A stretch of DNA of 64,000 nucleotides from Mesorhizobium helmanticense (GTDB lineage Bacteria > Pseudomonadota > Alphaproteobacteria > Rhizobiales > Rhizobiaceae). Made by a program: the position numbers and the translations under genes. The notes beneath the pieces are model-generated. The model worked only from the letters and a program-made list of their open reading frames with translations, was not told the DNA's origin and did not search any database. Positions 18,318 through 27,866 of the stretch are shown one piece after another. Location of the stretch: positions 124,001-188,000 of the forward strand of contig NZ_PZJX01000028.1 in the NCBI RefSeq assembly GCF_003034915.1, given 5' to 3'. Within the stretch, counting starts at the first letter, position 1. Each line of letters begins with the position of its first letter.

Positions 18318-21300
18318 TTAGACCGCCGCGGCGTGGGCGATTGCGACAGCAGAAATGGTGATGCGCCGCAGACGCCGCTTATCGTAGCCGGACTTTTGGC
18401 TGGTCATGTCGAAGAACGCTACTTCGCTTGTCATCGCGCGCTCTGCCAGCACTTCTGAAAATCGAGCAAGCTCACCGGGTCCAGCAATCAACCTGCCTTC
18501 ATGCGGTTCCACCACCAAGACCTCACCGTTAGCATCGATCTTTCGAGCCAAGAGCGTCCAGAACTCCCTCTCGTCTCCAGAAACAAAGTCCGAGTCCACG
18601 ACGACACAAGAAAGCCCCTCCGTGGCTTGGATGGAGCGCATGAAGTCGGCCTGATTTTCCAAATTGATTACCGACTTGAACATTCGGCCCGAGGTCTTTC
18701 GGGGCAGAGCCTTGGTTTTAGCAAGGATAGCAAGATTTCCTCCCCGGTAGATGTAGTGCGCGTTCGCGAGCGCTCGATAAACGAGACGTTCCAGTGGCAA
18801 CGAAGCGCACGCAGGACATTGCACTGCCGGTCCGTAGGCGGGCGATGCCTTGAATTCAGCGAAGCTTCCGCCGCACATGTTACATAATCGTCCCGCCGGA
18901 CTCTTGAGCGAATCCAAACGTGTTTTGACGTTTTCGACATCGAGAGGATGCGCCACAATCGTTTTCTCGTCGAGTATCGCTTCCAAACCTGGCAGCGTCT
19001 TGCGGGTGACGGAGGCGACGTCATCCAAATGGGAAAGCTTAAATCCCTGGCTCTCAAAACAGTAGGAGAGTTCCACATCCATATTGTCTTGTGGCGTTGC
19101 ATCATTATAGCCGCCGACCGTCTCAAACATCGACCGACGAATGATTTTGGCTCCTCCTTGGATATGCCCGAAGCGCCGTGAGGGGTTGCCTTTGGCAAAT
19201 TCTGTGTTCCTAAAGAGGTGGAAGGCGGGGTGCCTGGCGAATTCAGAACCAAGAATGTGTTTTGGCAGGTGGGAAAGATGACCTCCGAGGCCGATGTCTG
19301 GCTGCCTACGCATCATATCGATGAGCGTTCGCTCCCAGCCGTGCTCCTTAATGAACCCCTCCTTGCTGCACAGGTAGATAATGAACTCCGCGTCGCTGCG
19401 GGCGATCGCTATATTAGATGCCGGTCCACAGAATACATTTTCGCGCTTCCGGATCAGTTGTACATTCGGCCTCCCCTTAACTTGTGCGACGACCTCATTC
19501 CAAAAATCCTCATCGCTGTTGTTGTCAACAACGGTGAGGCGGAAGTTCGTAGTCGTATGCGCAAAGACCCGTCTTAGAATCTCCAACGTCTCCCGTCTGT
19601 TCTCGTATTTCTTGTTGTTGAAGGTCACTAGAATGATATCTACCTTGTAGCCAAGCCAGACATCCAGCAATCGTTGTACGGTCTTCTCGACACCTACCAT
19701 TCGTTCGACTAGGGCCATGGCTCGACTCAGCATTGCTGATTTATGTGCAAGCGTGGACTGACGGAATGCGGTTATAGCGCTGGCGATCGCTTGAGGGTCG
19801 TGTGGAGGTATGACCATGCCCTCGACGCCGTCTCGGACGTAGTCGGGAATTGCAGAAACTGCCGTTGTCAAAACTGGAACGCCTGCAGTCATGGCTTCCA
19901 GGATGACCGTTGGGAAACCGTCGATATCCCCGTTCTTGGCCTCGACGCAAGGAACAGCGAGCATGTCTGCCTTTGCATAAGCATCGGCAAGGGCGTCGAT
20001 CCCCTTCACGACGCCGCGAAAGTTCACATTGTTCAGCTGAAGCCTCATGACGAGGCTTCGCAGGTCGTCCTCGAGAGGTCCGTATCCGTAGAGATCCAGT
20101 TCTATGTCGGACCCATTCAACAATCCCATGGCGCGGATGAGATCGCCGAAGCCCTTCTTTTCGATAAACCGGCCGATCGCTACGATTTTGAATTTGGAGT
20201 TTTTGACCGCGTTCTGGCGATTGGCGCGGACATTCTCGAACTCGGAGAGGTTCACTGCTTGGAACGTATAGGCGATCTTTTCGCGAGGTACGCCCTGGCT
20301 TTCCAAAAAGTTTCGATGGTGATCGCCGTAAACCATGACCTTGAGACAGAGCGGATCAGCGCCGAGTTCACCGACTTTGGACCTTTTGCGGTTGCTTTCA
20401 TGGAAAATGTCGACCGCATGCGGCATGAACGTGTAGTAGACGCCCGTTACCTGACAGGCAGGTCGGACAAAATTCGTCACGCCCGGATAAGCAAAGTGGC
20501 TGTGGCAGATGTTGCGATCGTGCTGGACAAATAGACGCGCTAATTCGTCCGCATTGGCCACTTGGTGGGATTCGACCTCAAAATCCACTTCGGCAATGAT
20601 ATCCGGTCGTACGGAATAATATACCTTTAGATCGATACCACGCTTCAACAACTCGCCAATCTCTGCCAGCACAAAGGTCTGTGACAAGGCCGGATAGTCA
20701 TAGACGAAATAAGCCAGTTTTAGTGGCTCGACCCCCAAACTGATGCGCTCAGGCCGGTTGGCCAAGGCAACTTTGCTGTAGTTCTCCTGCAGTGGCTGGG
20801 TGTTGGTGATATTGTTGAGACTGGGACTGAGCTTGTAATCAACACCGATAAACGGAAGATAAAAGGGCCAATAGGTCTGCGTGTAGCGAATGATCAAATC
20901 CCAGTCTACCAATCGCTTAAGGTCGCGACGAAAGCCGCCGAACTGCTGGTACAGTTTGCGCTTATGGACCAGCACGTTGAGGTCGATGAAATTGCTCTGC
21001 AACAAATGCGTGCGCTCGAAGTCACGCCCTCTGATCAGCGTGCGCCCGTCACCGAGATTTTCCTGGAGCAGCCCAGCATAGCCTATTTCCATTTCGTCCG
21101 ACTCGATGAAGGCGGTCGCCATCAGCAGAAGAAAATGCGGCCTCCATGCGTTGTCGCTGTCGAGATAGGATATTAAGTCACCCGTGGTTGCAGTTAGCGC
21201 GGCATTTCGAGCCGCACTGACTCCGCCATGTTTGTTACTCAATATCTTGATCTGACCGCTCGCCATCTGTTGCGGGAAATTGGCAGCGATTGCTTCGAGT

Positions 21301-22976
21301 GTTTTGTCAGTACTGCCGTCATCGGAAACAATAATTTCGAACGGCGGCAACGACTGTTCGAGCGCTGACCGCAGAGCATTGATAACGGTCAGTTCGCGGT
21401 TCCACGTTGGCATCACGACGCTAATTTTCGGCTGCCAACTGCTCTTGGCTACGAGGTTCTGTGCATAAGCGACTGCCGCTTCCGAAGGGTCTCCAATCGC
21501 GCGATCCAGCGACTTTTCCAGTAGAGCGCGGATTTCCAAGCGATGCTTGCTCAATGCTCGCGGCTGCGCTGTGAAAGTAGATGACTGGGCGGCGGCAAAA
21601 AGTGTGGACGGATTGGGCAAGGCGGACGGACCAACGGTGAGCGAGACCGCAGGAGGTTCGGCCTTGATGACGATCTGCCGGGCAGCACGGATCGGCGCGC
21701 CTGCAATTGGCCGATCAATGAACCTGCCGAGCTTCAATCGCTCATAAACACCTCGACTGAGATTGACGGCCAACCTGCGGAGATAGCCTCTGCTAATAGC
21801 CATCCGCTTCACGGCACGGACCGGAGCTGTGACGCGCCAGGAAGTCGACGAAAGCAGGGCTATCTTTTCTTGTTCCAGGGAAGCAATGCGAGCAGCCGAA
21901 TGGCGGGCTTCTTCGTCTCTGCGGCCTGCTTCCTCTTCTAGGGACGCAATGCGGGCAGCGGAACCACGGGCTGCTTCGTCTCTGCGGCCTGCTTCCTCTT
22001 CCAGGGACGCAATTCGAGCAGCGGAACCACGAGCTTCCTCGTCTCTGAGGCGCGCGAGGGACTCAAGTTCAGACTTGAGTCCCTCATTAGCTTGGAGCAA
22101 ATCGGCGCGCTCTATCGCTGTCGTTTCCTGCCGCTTTTGAACAGAAGCTTCCTCTTTAGCTTGCTTACCAAGTCGAGCCTCGATCTCGGCTGATTGGCGC
22201 TGCAATCGCGCGTCTAGGGTCCACCTGTCTCCAATGATTTGAAAGCGCTCCCGCAGTTTGTTGGCACTTTCGTGATCGAGATTGCAGAGTTCCATCGCAG
22301 CTGGGTGGGCATGATTGCCGAAACAAAGGACGCCTAACCCATGGCTGTGGAGAAACTCGAAGGTTGGAAACTGTTGCTTTAATTCTTGCCAAAGCCGCCA
22401 GATTCCGAAGCCGTCCTTGTATTCGTTGGTGTCGTGAAACAAAACGATGGCACGGTCGGAGAGTTTCGGCTTCCATTTATTGAAATCGTGGCTACCTGCC
22501 GCATAGGTGTGGAAACCATCAATATGCAAAAGATCAATCGTCCCGTCGGCGAAATGCTCTACCGCATCATCGAAAGTTTTGCGTAACAGGGTCGAGAAGC
22601 TACCATAATTCGCCTCATTAAACCGTGAAAAACCCACGTAAATCTGTTCTGGGTAATGACCTGCGTGATCATCCCCCTTCCACGTATCGACAGCGAAACA
22701 ACGAGTGTTCAGATTTCCGCGTGCGACCGTCGAACAGAACGCCGAATAAGAGACGCCAGCGTGAGTACCCAATTCCACCAAGACATTGGGGTGTGTGGCA
22801 TTGACCAGCCACTGCGCGAAGGGGACGTGCCCGAACCAGGCGCTTGTACGATCAAGCGAGGCAGGCGACCAAAAAAGGGGAGCAAGTCCGTCATCCAGAA
22901 TCGGACTTAGTCGGTCACGGTGTATTTCGTGCAAGGCTGCCTTCCGGCGGTCGCGCGGCGTCAATGAATCATCCAT
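18318..22976 (-). CDS. Five-domain mega-enzyme: methyltransferase – coiled coil – GT2 – GT4 – GT2 – zinc-ribbon methyltransferase-like
   Basis: This 1,552-residue protein is the largest in the window. Domains in order: residues 60–220 a Methyltransf_24-like fold (VELGTHAGVSYSAF, FAVDTWKGDD, DLLHIDGFHTYAA); 255–375 coiled coil with 21-residue tandem repeats at 318–371; 517–720 GT2 (VVMPTWNRE, VSDDGSTDKT, YLDSDNAWRP); 752–1085 GT4 (AIGRFIEKKGFGDLIRA, GFPTVILEAMTAGVPV); 1112–1330 GT2 (IILVTFNNKKYENR, VVDNNSDED); 1364–1400 zinc-ribbon (CNMCGG, CPAC, SLPLER); 1400–1545 a degenerate methyltransferase-like tail. The start ATGGATGA overlaps the rfbD stop by eight bases, which fixes it. It probably assembles and caps a rhamnose-containing glycan at the inner membrane, with the coiled coil as a spacer. 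I know no exact counterpart of this domain order. Confidence 0.85.
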   Translation of the reverse strand: MDDSLTPRDRRKAALHEIHRDRLSPILDDGLAPLFWSPASLDRTSAWFGHVPFAQWLVNATHPNVLVELGTHAGVSYSAFCSTVARGNLNTRCFAVDTWKGDDHAGHYPEQIYVGFSRFNEANYGSFSTLLRKTFDDAVEHFADGTIDLLHIDGFHTYAAGSHDFNKWKPKLSDRAIVLFHDTNEYKDGFGIWRLWQELKQQFPTFEFLHSHGLGVLCFGNHAHPAAMELCNLDHESANKLRERFQIIGDRWTLDARLQRQSAEIEARLGKQAKEEASVQKRQETTAIERADLLQANEGLKSELESLARLRDEEARGSAARIASLEEEAGRRDEAARGSAARIASLEEEAGRRDEEARHSAARIASLEQEKIALLSSTSWRVTAPVRAVKRMAISRGYLRRLAVNLSRGVYERLKLGRFIDRPIAGAPIRAARQIVIKAEPPAVSLTVGPSALPNPSTLFAAAQSSTFTAQPRALSKHRLEIRALLEKSLDRAIGDPSEAAVAYAQNLVAKSSWQPKISVVMPTWNRELTVINALRSALEQSLPPFEIIVSDDGSTDKTLEAIAANFPQQMASGQIKILSNKHGGVSAARNAALTATTGDLISYLDSDNAWRPHFLLLMATAFIESDEMEIGYAGLLQENLGDGRTLIRGRDFERTHLLQSNFIDLNVLVHKRKLYQQFGGFRRDLKRLVDWDLIIRYTQTYWPFYLPFIGVDYKLSPSLNNITNTQPLQENYSKVALANRPERISLGVEPLKLAYFVYDYPALSQTFVLAEIGELLKRGIDLKVYYSVRPDIIAEVDFEVESHQVANADELARLFVQHDRNICHSHFAYPGVTNFVRPACQVTGVYYTFMPHAVDIFHESNRKRSKVGELGADPLCLKVMVYGDHHRNFLESQGVPREKIAYTFQAVNLSEFENVRANRQNAVKNSKFKIVAIGRFIEKKGFGDLIRAMGLLNGSDIELDLYGYGPLEDDLRSLVMRLQLNNVNFRGVVKGIDALADAYAKADMLAVPCVEAKNGDIDGFPTVILEAMTAGVPVLTTAVSAIPDYVRDGVEGMVIPPHDPQAIASAITAFRQSTLAHKSAMLSRAMALVERMVGVEKTVQRLLDVWLGYKVDIILVTFNNKKYENRRETLEILRRVFAHTTTNFRLTVVDNNSDEDFWNEVVAQVKGRPNVQLIRKRENVFCGPASNIAIARSDAEFIIYLCSKEGFIKEHGWERTLIDMMRRQPDIGLGGHLSHLPKHILGSEFARHPAFHLFRNTEFAKGNPSRRFGHIQGGAKIIRRSMFETVGGYNDATPQDNMDVELSYCFESQGFKLSHLDDVASVTRKTLPGLEAILDEKTIVAHPLDVENVKTRLDSLKSPAGRLCNMCGGSFAEFKASPAYGPAVQCPACASLPLERLVYRALANAHYIYRGGNLAILAKTKALPRKTSGRMFKSVINLENQADFMRSIQATEGLSCVVVDSDFVSGDEREFWTLLARKIDANGEVLVVEPHEGRLIAGPGELARFSEVLAERAMTSEVAFFDMTSQKSGYDKRRLRRITISAVAIAHAAAV
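21864..22046 (-). repeat. 63-bp tandem repeat inside the mega-enzyme gene
   Basis: Two full copies and one partial copy of a 63-bp unit encode the 21-residue heptad-like unit SAARIASLEEEAGRRDEAAR(G). The full copies differ at only a few bases, which points to recent slippage or unequal crossover. The repeated peptide is rich in Ala, Glu and Arg and should extend the coiled coil between the first methyltransferase-like domain and the first GT2 domain. Confidence 0.85.
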
Positions 22977-23868
22977 TTGAAATGCGCCTTGTAAGCAGTT
23001 GTTCGACAACTCGGCTCGTCGCCCCCGGCCAATCGGGCGCCGTCCATCCAAACACGGACCTAAATTTCTCTGTCGAAAGCCGCGAATTTCGGGGGCGCTG
23101 CGCCTTGGTCGGATAATCCACAGTGGCGATATCCCGTACCCGCGCATAGGGGCCACCAAACGCCTGGCTTGTGTCCAGGATATGGCGGGCAAAGCCGCTC
23201 CAGCTGGTCTCGCCGGTTCCCGCAAAATGATAGACGCCGAAGGAAGCAAAACCCTTGTTGCCATACAGCATCGCCGCCAAATGCAAGATCGCGTCGGCAA
23301 TATCAAGGGCGGAAGTGGGGTTTCCCCACTGGTCGGCCACCACTGCTATCTCGTCGCGATCAGTTGCCAGCCTCAACATCGTCTTGACGAAATTCCTGCC
23401 GAACGGGCTGTAGACCCATGCCGTGCGCAGGATGAGGTGACGCGGGTTGGCCTTGGCGACCGCGTGCTCGCCGGCGAGTTTCGAGGCGCCGTAGACGCTG
23501 CGCGGAGCGGGTTTGTCATTCTCAGTGTAAGCCCGCTCGCCGCCTCCGTCGAAGATATAGTCGGTCGACAGATGGATCACCGGCTTACCGATCCTTGCCG
23601 TGGCTTCGGCGACATGACCGGCGCCGGCGCCGTTGACGGCAAAGGCGAGGTCCGGTTCGTCCTCGGCCTGATCGACCGCGGTGTAGGCGGCGGCGGACAC
23701 GACGAGGTCGGGGCGGGCAATGGCCAGCGCCGGTGCGATGGTCTCCGGCTTCGCCAGGTCGAGTTCAGGTCTGCCGAGGACGACAACCTCGAAGTCTGGG
23801 CGCGCGTGCGCACGCTCGACGAGGCTTCTTGCGACCTGGCCCTCGCGTCCGGTGACGACCAGCCTCAC
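22969..23868 (-). CDS. rfbD: dTDP-4-dehydrorhamnose reductase
   Basis: This 299-residue SDR reduces dTDP-4-keto-L-rhamnose to dTDP-L-rhamnose. It has the N-terminal [13 protein letters not shown], the [12 protein letters not shown] segment, and YGASKLAGE (YxxxK). I choose the GTG start at 23868 because it forms a four-base GTGA overlap with the rfbB stop and gives normal family length; an upstream ATG would add 24 unlike residues. It is the fourth gene of rfbA-C-B-D and is coupled to the mega-enzyme gene. Confidence 0.93.
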   Translation of the reverse strand: MRLVVTGREGQVARSLVERAHARPDFEVVVLGRPELDLAKPETIAPALAIARPDLVVSAAAYTAVDQAEDEPDLAFAVNGAGAGHVAEATARIGKPVIHLSTDYIFDGGGERAYTENDKPAPRSVYGASKLAGEHAVAKANPRHLILRTAWVYSPFGRNFVKTMLRLATDRDEIAVVADQWGNPTSALDIADAILHLAAMLYGNKGFASFGVYHFAGTGETSWSGFARHILDTSQAFGGPYARVRDIATVDYPTKAQRPRNSRLSTEKFRSVFGWTAPDWPGATSRVVEQLLTRRISNG

Positions 23869-24935
23869 GCGGCACCCTTTCGCGCTTCGCCGAGCCGTTC
23901 GCCGGCGTAGCGCTCGCGGCGGATCGGCCCCCACCACCACTCGTTCTGAAGATACCAGTCGACCGTTCTGGCGAGGCCGCTTTCGAAGCTCTCGCGCGGT
24001 TTCCAGCCGAGATCGCGTTCGATCTTCGAGGCGTCGATCGCGTAGCGCCGGTCATGGCCCGGGCGGTCGGTGACGAAGGTGATGAGATCGCGATAGCGCC
24101 GGCCGGCGGAGCGTGGCCGCTTGTTGTCGAGACTGTCGCAGATCGCCTCGACCACCGCCAGATTGGTGCGTTCCGAGGCGCCGCCGACATTGTAGCTCTC
24201 GCCGACCGCGCCGCGTGTCGCAACCACGGCCAGAGCGCGCGCATGGTCCTCGACAAAAAGCCAGTCGCGCACATTCGCGCCGGCGCCATAGACCGGCAAC
24301 GGCTTCTCGTCGAGCGCGTTCAAAATGACAAGCGGGATCAGCTTTTCAGGGAAATGGAACGGGCCGTAGTTGTTGGAACAGTTCGACAGAACGACCGGCA
24401 GGCCGTAGGTGTCGTGCCATGCGCGGACCAAATGATCGGACGCGGCCTTCGACGCCGAATAGGGCGAAGATGGCGCATAGGGCGTCTGTTCGGTGAAGAT
24501 GCCGCTGTTGAAGGGCAGGTCGCCGAACACTTCGTCGGTCGAGACATGATGAAAGCGAAACTGATCTTTCTTCGCCTCGGGAAGCCCGCGCCAATAGTCC
24601 AGAGCCGAATTGAGCATTCGGTAGGTGCCGACGATATTGGTCTCGATGAATGCTCCCGGCCCATCAATTGAACGGTCGACATGGCTCTCGGCGGCAAGAT
24701 GCATGACGATGTCGATGTCGTCGCGATGCAGCACCTCGAGGATCGTTCTGTCGTCACAGATGTCGGCGTGTTCGAATCTGTAATTGTGCGCGTTCTCGAT
24801 CGACCGCAGCGAGGCGAGGTTCCCGGCATAGGTCAGCTTGTCGAGATTTGTCACGCGGTGGGCTGGATTGGCGCACAAATGCCGGCACACGGCTGAGCCG
24901 ATGAAGCCGGCACCCCCTGTCACCAGAAAGTTCAT
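23865..24935 (-). CDS. rfbB: dTDP-glucose 4,6-dehydratase
   Basis: This 356-residue extended SDR converts dTDP-glucose to dTDP-4-keto-6-deoxyglucose. Visible motifs are [41 protein letters not shown], and the active-site [15 protein letters not shown]. An AGGAGAG ribosome-binding site precedes ATG 24935; codons further upstream belong to the rfbC region in another frame. The four-base overlap with rfbD shows translational coupling. Confidence 0.95.
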   Translation of the reverse strand: MNFLVTGGAGFIGSAVCRHLCANPAHRVTNLDKLTYAGNLASLRSIENAHNYRFEHADICDDRTILEVLHRDDIDIVMHLAAESHVDRSIDGPGAFIETNIVGTYRMLNSALDYWRGLPEAKKDQFRFHHVSTDEVFGDLPFNSGIFTEQTPYAPSSPYSASKAASDHLVRAWHDTYGLPVVLSNCSNNYGPFHFPEKLIPLVILNALDEKPLPVYGAGANVRDWLFVEDHARALAVVATRGAVGESYNVGGASERTNLAVVEAICDSLDNKRPRSAGRRYRDLITFVTDRPGHDRRYAIDASKIERDLGWKPRESFESGLARTVDWYLQNEWWWGPIRRERYAGERLGEARKGAA

Positions 24936-24945
24936 GCTGCTCTCC

Positions 24946-25500
24946 TCACACAAATACCTCGGCGGCGGCGAGCGGCGGCGCCTCGAGGTCCTTGTCCGAA
25001 AGCTGGAACCCGCCAGATAGCGATGGCCATTCGATGCCGATGGCGGGATCGTCGAAACGGATCGACCGGTCATGCTGCGGCGAGTAGGTGTCGGTGACCT
25101 TATACAGCACCTCGGTGTCCGGCACGAGCGTGACGAAACCGTGCGCAAAGCCTTTCGGCACCAAAATTTGATTGCCCTTTTCGGCGGAGACCTCGAGGGC
25201 GACCCATTTTCCGAATGTCTTCGAGCCGCGGCGTATATCGACCGCGACGTCAAAAACCCTGCCTCGGACAACGCGTAGCAGCTTGTCCTGGGCACGTGGG
25301 GGAAGTTGATAGTGGAGCCCCCGCAAAATACCCGTCGCGGCGGAATAGGAATGATTGTCCTGGACAAAACGCAGATCGATGCCTGCGTCTGAAAACCGCT
25401 CCTCATTGTAGGTCTCGACAAAGAAACCCCGGGCGTCGCCGAATCGTTTCGGGACGATCTCGAGTACGCCGTCGAGACCGAGCGGCCTGATCTCCAGCAC
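24946..25500 (-). CDS. rfbC: dTDP-4-dehydrorhamnose 3,5-epimerase
   Basis: This 184-residue cupin-fold epimerase inverts C3 and C5 of dTDP-4-keto-6-deoxyglucose. Family segments are [36 protein letters not shown] with the catalytic-site histidine, and [11 protein letters not shown]. The start codon is GTG and directly abuts the rfbA stop (TAG then GTG). It lies ten bases before rfbB. Confidence 0.95.
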   Translation of the reverse strand: MLEIRPLGLDGVLEIVPKRFGDARGFFVETYNEERFSDAGIDLRFVQDNHSYSAATGILRGLHYQLPPRAQDKLLRVVRGRVFDVAVDIRRGSKTFGKWVALEVSAEKGNQILVPKGFAHGFVTLVPDTEVLYKVTDTYSPQHDRSIRFDDPAIGIEWPSLSGGFQLSDKDLEAPPLAAAEVFV

Positions 25501-26385
25501 CTAGTTCTCCGTCAACTCGATGACGCGCCTGCGCAAATAGGCGGCATATTCATTTTTTCCCAGCCGGTCGGCGCGCTGCAGCACCTTGTCCGCCGTCAGC
25601 CAGCCCTGTTCGAAAGCAATCTCCTCCGGACAGGCGACCTTGATGCCCTGGCGATGTTCGATGGTGCGCACGAAGGAGGAGGCTTCATGCAGGCTGTCAT
25701 GGGTGCCGGTGTCGAGCCAGGCATAGCCGCGGCCAAGTTGATGGACCTGCAACTGCCCGCGCTCGAGGTAGACGTTGTTGACCGCTGTGATCTCGAGTTC
25801 GCCACGCGCCGAGGGCCGGATGGTCGGGGCTATATTCACGACATCATTGTCGTAGAAATAGAGGCCGGTAATAGCCCAATTCGACTTCGGCGCTTGCGGT
25901 TTTTCCTCGATCGTCAAGGCGGAGCCGCTGACCTTGTCGAACGAAACCACGCCATAGCGCTGCGGATCATCGACATGGTAGGCGAACACCGAGGCGCCGC
26001 TTTCGCACGAAGCCGCCTTGCGGCAGAGCTGCGACAGCCCCTCGCCGAAATAGATGTTGTCGCCAAGGATCATCGAGACGCTGTCATGGCCGATGAAGTC
26101 GCGGCCAATGATGAAGGCTTCCGCCAGGCCGTTAGGATGCGGCTGCTCGGCATAAGACATTTCAAGCCCGAACTCCGAACCGTCGCCGAGCAAATCCCGA
26201 AAAACCGGCAAGTCGCGAGGGGTCGAGATGACGAGAATCTCACGGATACAAGCGAGCATCAACACGCTCAGCGGATAGTAGATCATCGGCTTGTCGTATA
26301 TCGGCAGGATTTGCTTGGAAACCGCCAGTGTCAGCGGATAGAGCCGGGTGCCGCTACCCCCGGCCAGGATGATGCCTTTCAACAA
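25501..26385 (-). CDS. rfbA: Glucose-1-phosphate thymidylyltransferase
   Basis: This 294-residue nucleotidyltransferase makes dTDP-glucose from dTTP and glucose-1-phosphate. The pyrophosphorylase signature is [20 protein letters not shown] at the N-terminus, followed by [21 protein letters not shown] and [20 protein letters not shown]. There is no ATG near the start; two consecutive TTG codons follow a TAGGAG ribosome-binding site, so translation starts at TTG. It is the first gene of the dTDP-L-rhamnose set in transcription order. Confidence 0.95.
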   Translation of the reverse strand: MLKGIILAGGSGTRLYPLTLAVSKQILPIYDKPMIYYPLSVLMLACIREILVISTPRDLPVFRDLLGDGSEFGLEMSYAEQPHPNGLAEAFIIGRDFIGHDSVSMILGDNIYFGEGLSQLCRKAASCESGASVFAYHVDDPQRYGVVSFDKVSGSALTIEEKPQAPKSNWAITGLYFYDNDVVNIAPTIRPSARGELEITAVNNVYLERGQLQVHQLGRGYAWLDTGTHDSLHEASSFVRTIEHRQGIKVACPEEIAFEQGWLTADKVLQRADRLGKNEYAAYLRRRVIELTEN

Positions 26386-26546
26386 GCTCTCCTAGAAACT
26401 GCCTTCGCTCCCCCGACCGGTGCAATTTGCTGGTGCTTTATGTTTCGCACGGCTGCGTGTCAATCACTTCTGCACCCTGTGGTAGAGAAAGATAGGGACA
26501 TCAACCTGTCGAATGTCTCGCGACGTCAACTCCTGCAGGCCCTGCA

Positions 26547-27866
26547 TCACGACGAATGTCCAATAGGAACAAGCAACTTGTCACCATTGTGGTCGACCTC
26601 GATCATTTCGCTCTTCTGGCGCGAGCGATCTGCAAACCCCTTGTGAAAAATAATCGCGTTCATATAAGCAAACGTCATTGCAAGCGCAGCGGTGCGCAAC
26701 GGATAATCAACCAGCGAATGTATGAGAAGAAAAGACACTGAGAGAAACGCTGCTTTCTGATGCGGATCGCGGCGGATTCTGGCAAATGAAACAATAAGCA
26801 GCACAAGATAAAATGCCATCAGGAGAATGGCGAGGACTCCGCCCTCGAAGGCTATTTCAAGATACTCATTGTGGGCATGATTTACGAATTGTTTGAAAAT
26901 CATACCTTCCTTTTCGTATATCTGATAGGCCTTCTGGAAATTACCAAATCCGACGCCGGCTGCCCAGTTCTCCTTGATTCCGTCAATAGTGGTACGGGCA
27001 AACTCCCCTCGCCCGAAAGCCGGATCAATCGCGTCAACATCGATCTTCGTCCATGCGCTTATCGTGTAGACCGAAAGCCCTATGAAAATCAGCAAGGTGC
27101 CCCATCCGCTCGCCCTCGAACGCGCTGAGAGAAAGACGACGGACAGGACGGTAATCGCCAACCCAATCAGCACACCGGCGCGCGAGCCGGCTGCCAGGAG
27201 AAGCAGCAAAAGCGTGACCAGTCCGAGCAATCCGGACAAGAGATTTCCGCGAAACAGCCCGTGGTAGACGACGAAGGGAATAGAGACGAAAAGCAAGGCC
27301 GCAAAGTGATTTCGGTTGGCAAACAGCCCGGCGTTGATCGTAAACGGCAGTAATCCCTTGATGGCGATGTCGTCGGAGAGCGAATACTGAATCGCTGCCG
27401 CGAGCCCATTGCATATGACGCCCATGAAAAAGAATGGAAGAAGCGCCTGGATCTGCTCGGTTCGCAAACGCAACACGCTCAAGAAAAACGCTGCCACAGC
27501 CACCAGGTACAGCAGGCATTCGATCGTGCGTCCCACGCCGAGGCTGACGAAACGAAATCGGGTTTCTCCAACGAGTGAGGAATCCGCAAGCAACAGATCT
27601 GGTCGCAACCCGTCGAACATGGAGGCCGGCAGTGGGACGATTTGCAAAATCACCAATGCCGCGGCGAGCGCAAGCAGCCATACAACAGAATGGTGAGGTC
27701 TTTGACCAGATGGCCGTGAAAGGACCGCAGCCGCCGAGATAATCGCCAGGACTTCAATCAGCGTGTCCGTGTAGAGGCCGCTTGCAGTCCCGCCACCGAT
27801 CAGCAGCGATATGAACAAAACCGACCCGAGGAGATATTTATCCCATTCCGCTGACCGGTCGCTCAA
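26547..27866 (-). CDS. O-antigen ligase / Wzy polymerase-like membrane protein (second copy)
   Basis: This 439-residue polytopic membrane protein has about 10–11 hydrophobic segments and the Wzy_C-type loop with WAAGVGFGNFQKAYQIYE and NHAHNEYLEIAFEGG near residues 310–350. The HAHNEYL motif is characteristic of O-antigen ligase/polymerase family proteins. The start is TTG and overlaps the preceding gene's stop (TTGA), which indicates coupling to the TPR protein and the BY-kinase genes. It probably polymerises the repeat unit exported by the Wza/BY-kinase pair. Confidence 0.83.
   Translation of the reverse strand: MSDRSAEWDKYLLGSVLFISLLIGGGTASGLYTDTLIEVLAIISAAAVLSRPSGQRPHHSVVWLLALAAALVILQIVPLPASMFDGLRPDLLLADSSLVGETRFRFVSLGVGRTIECLLYLVAVAAFFLSVLRLRTEQIQALLPFFFMGVICNGLAAAIQYSLSDDIAIKGLLPFTINAGLFANRNHFAALLFVSIPFVVYHGLFRGNLLSGLLGLVTLLLLLLAAGSRAGVLIGLAITVLSVVFLSARSRASGWGTLLIFIGLSVYTISAWTKIDVDAIDPAFGRGEFARTTIDGIKENWAAGVGFGNFQKAYQIYEKEGMIFKQFVNHAHNEYLEIAFEGGVLAILLMAFYLVLLIVSFARIRRDPHQKAAFLSVSFLLIHSLVDYPLRTAALAMTFAYMNAIIFHKGFADRSRQKSEMIEVDHNGDKLLVPIGHSS

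Noticed and set aside
22969..23306. An extra 110-residue N-terminal extension of the mega-enzyme frame
   Set aside because: This stretch is the 3' end of rfbD in another frame; the ATGGATGA overlap and the domain boundary support the later start.
24054..24671. A 205-codon plus-strand frame
   Set aside because: It is antisense to rfbB, with no ribosome-binding site and no family similarity.
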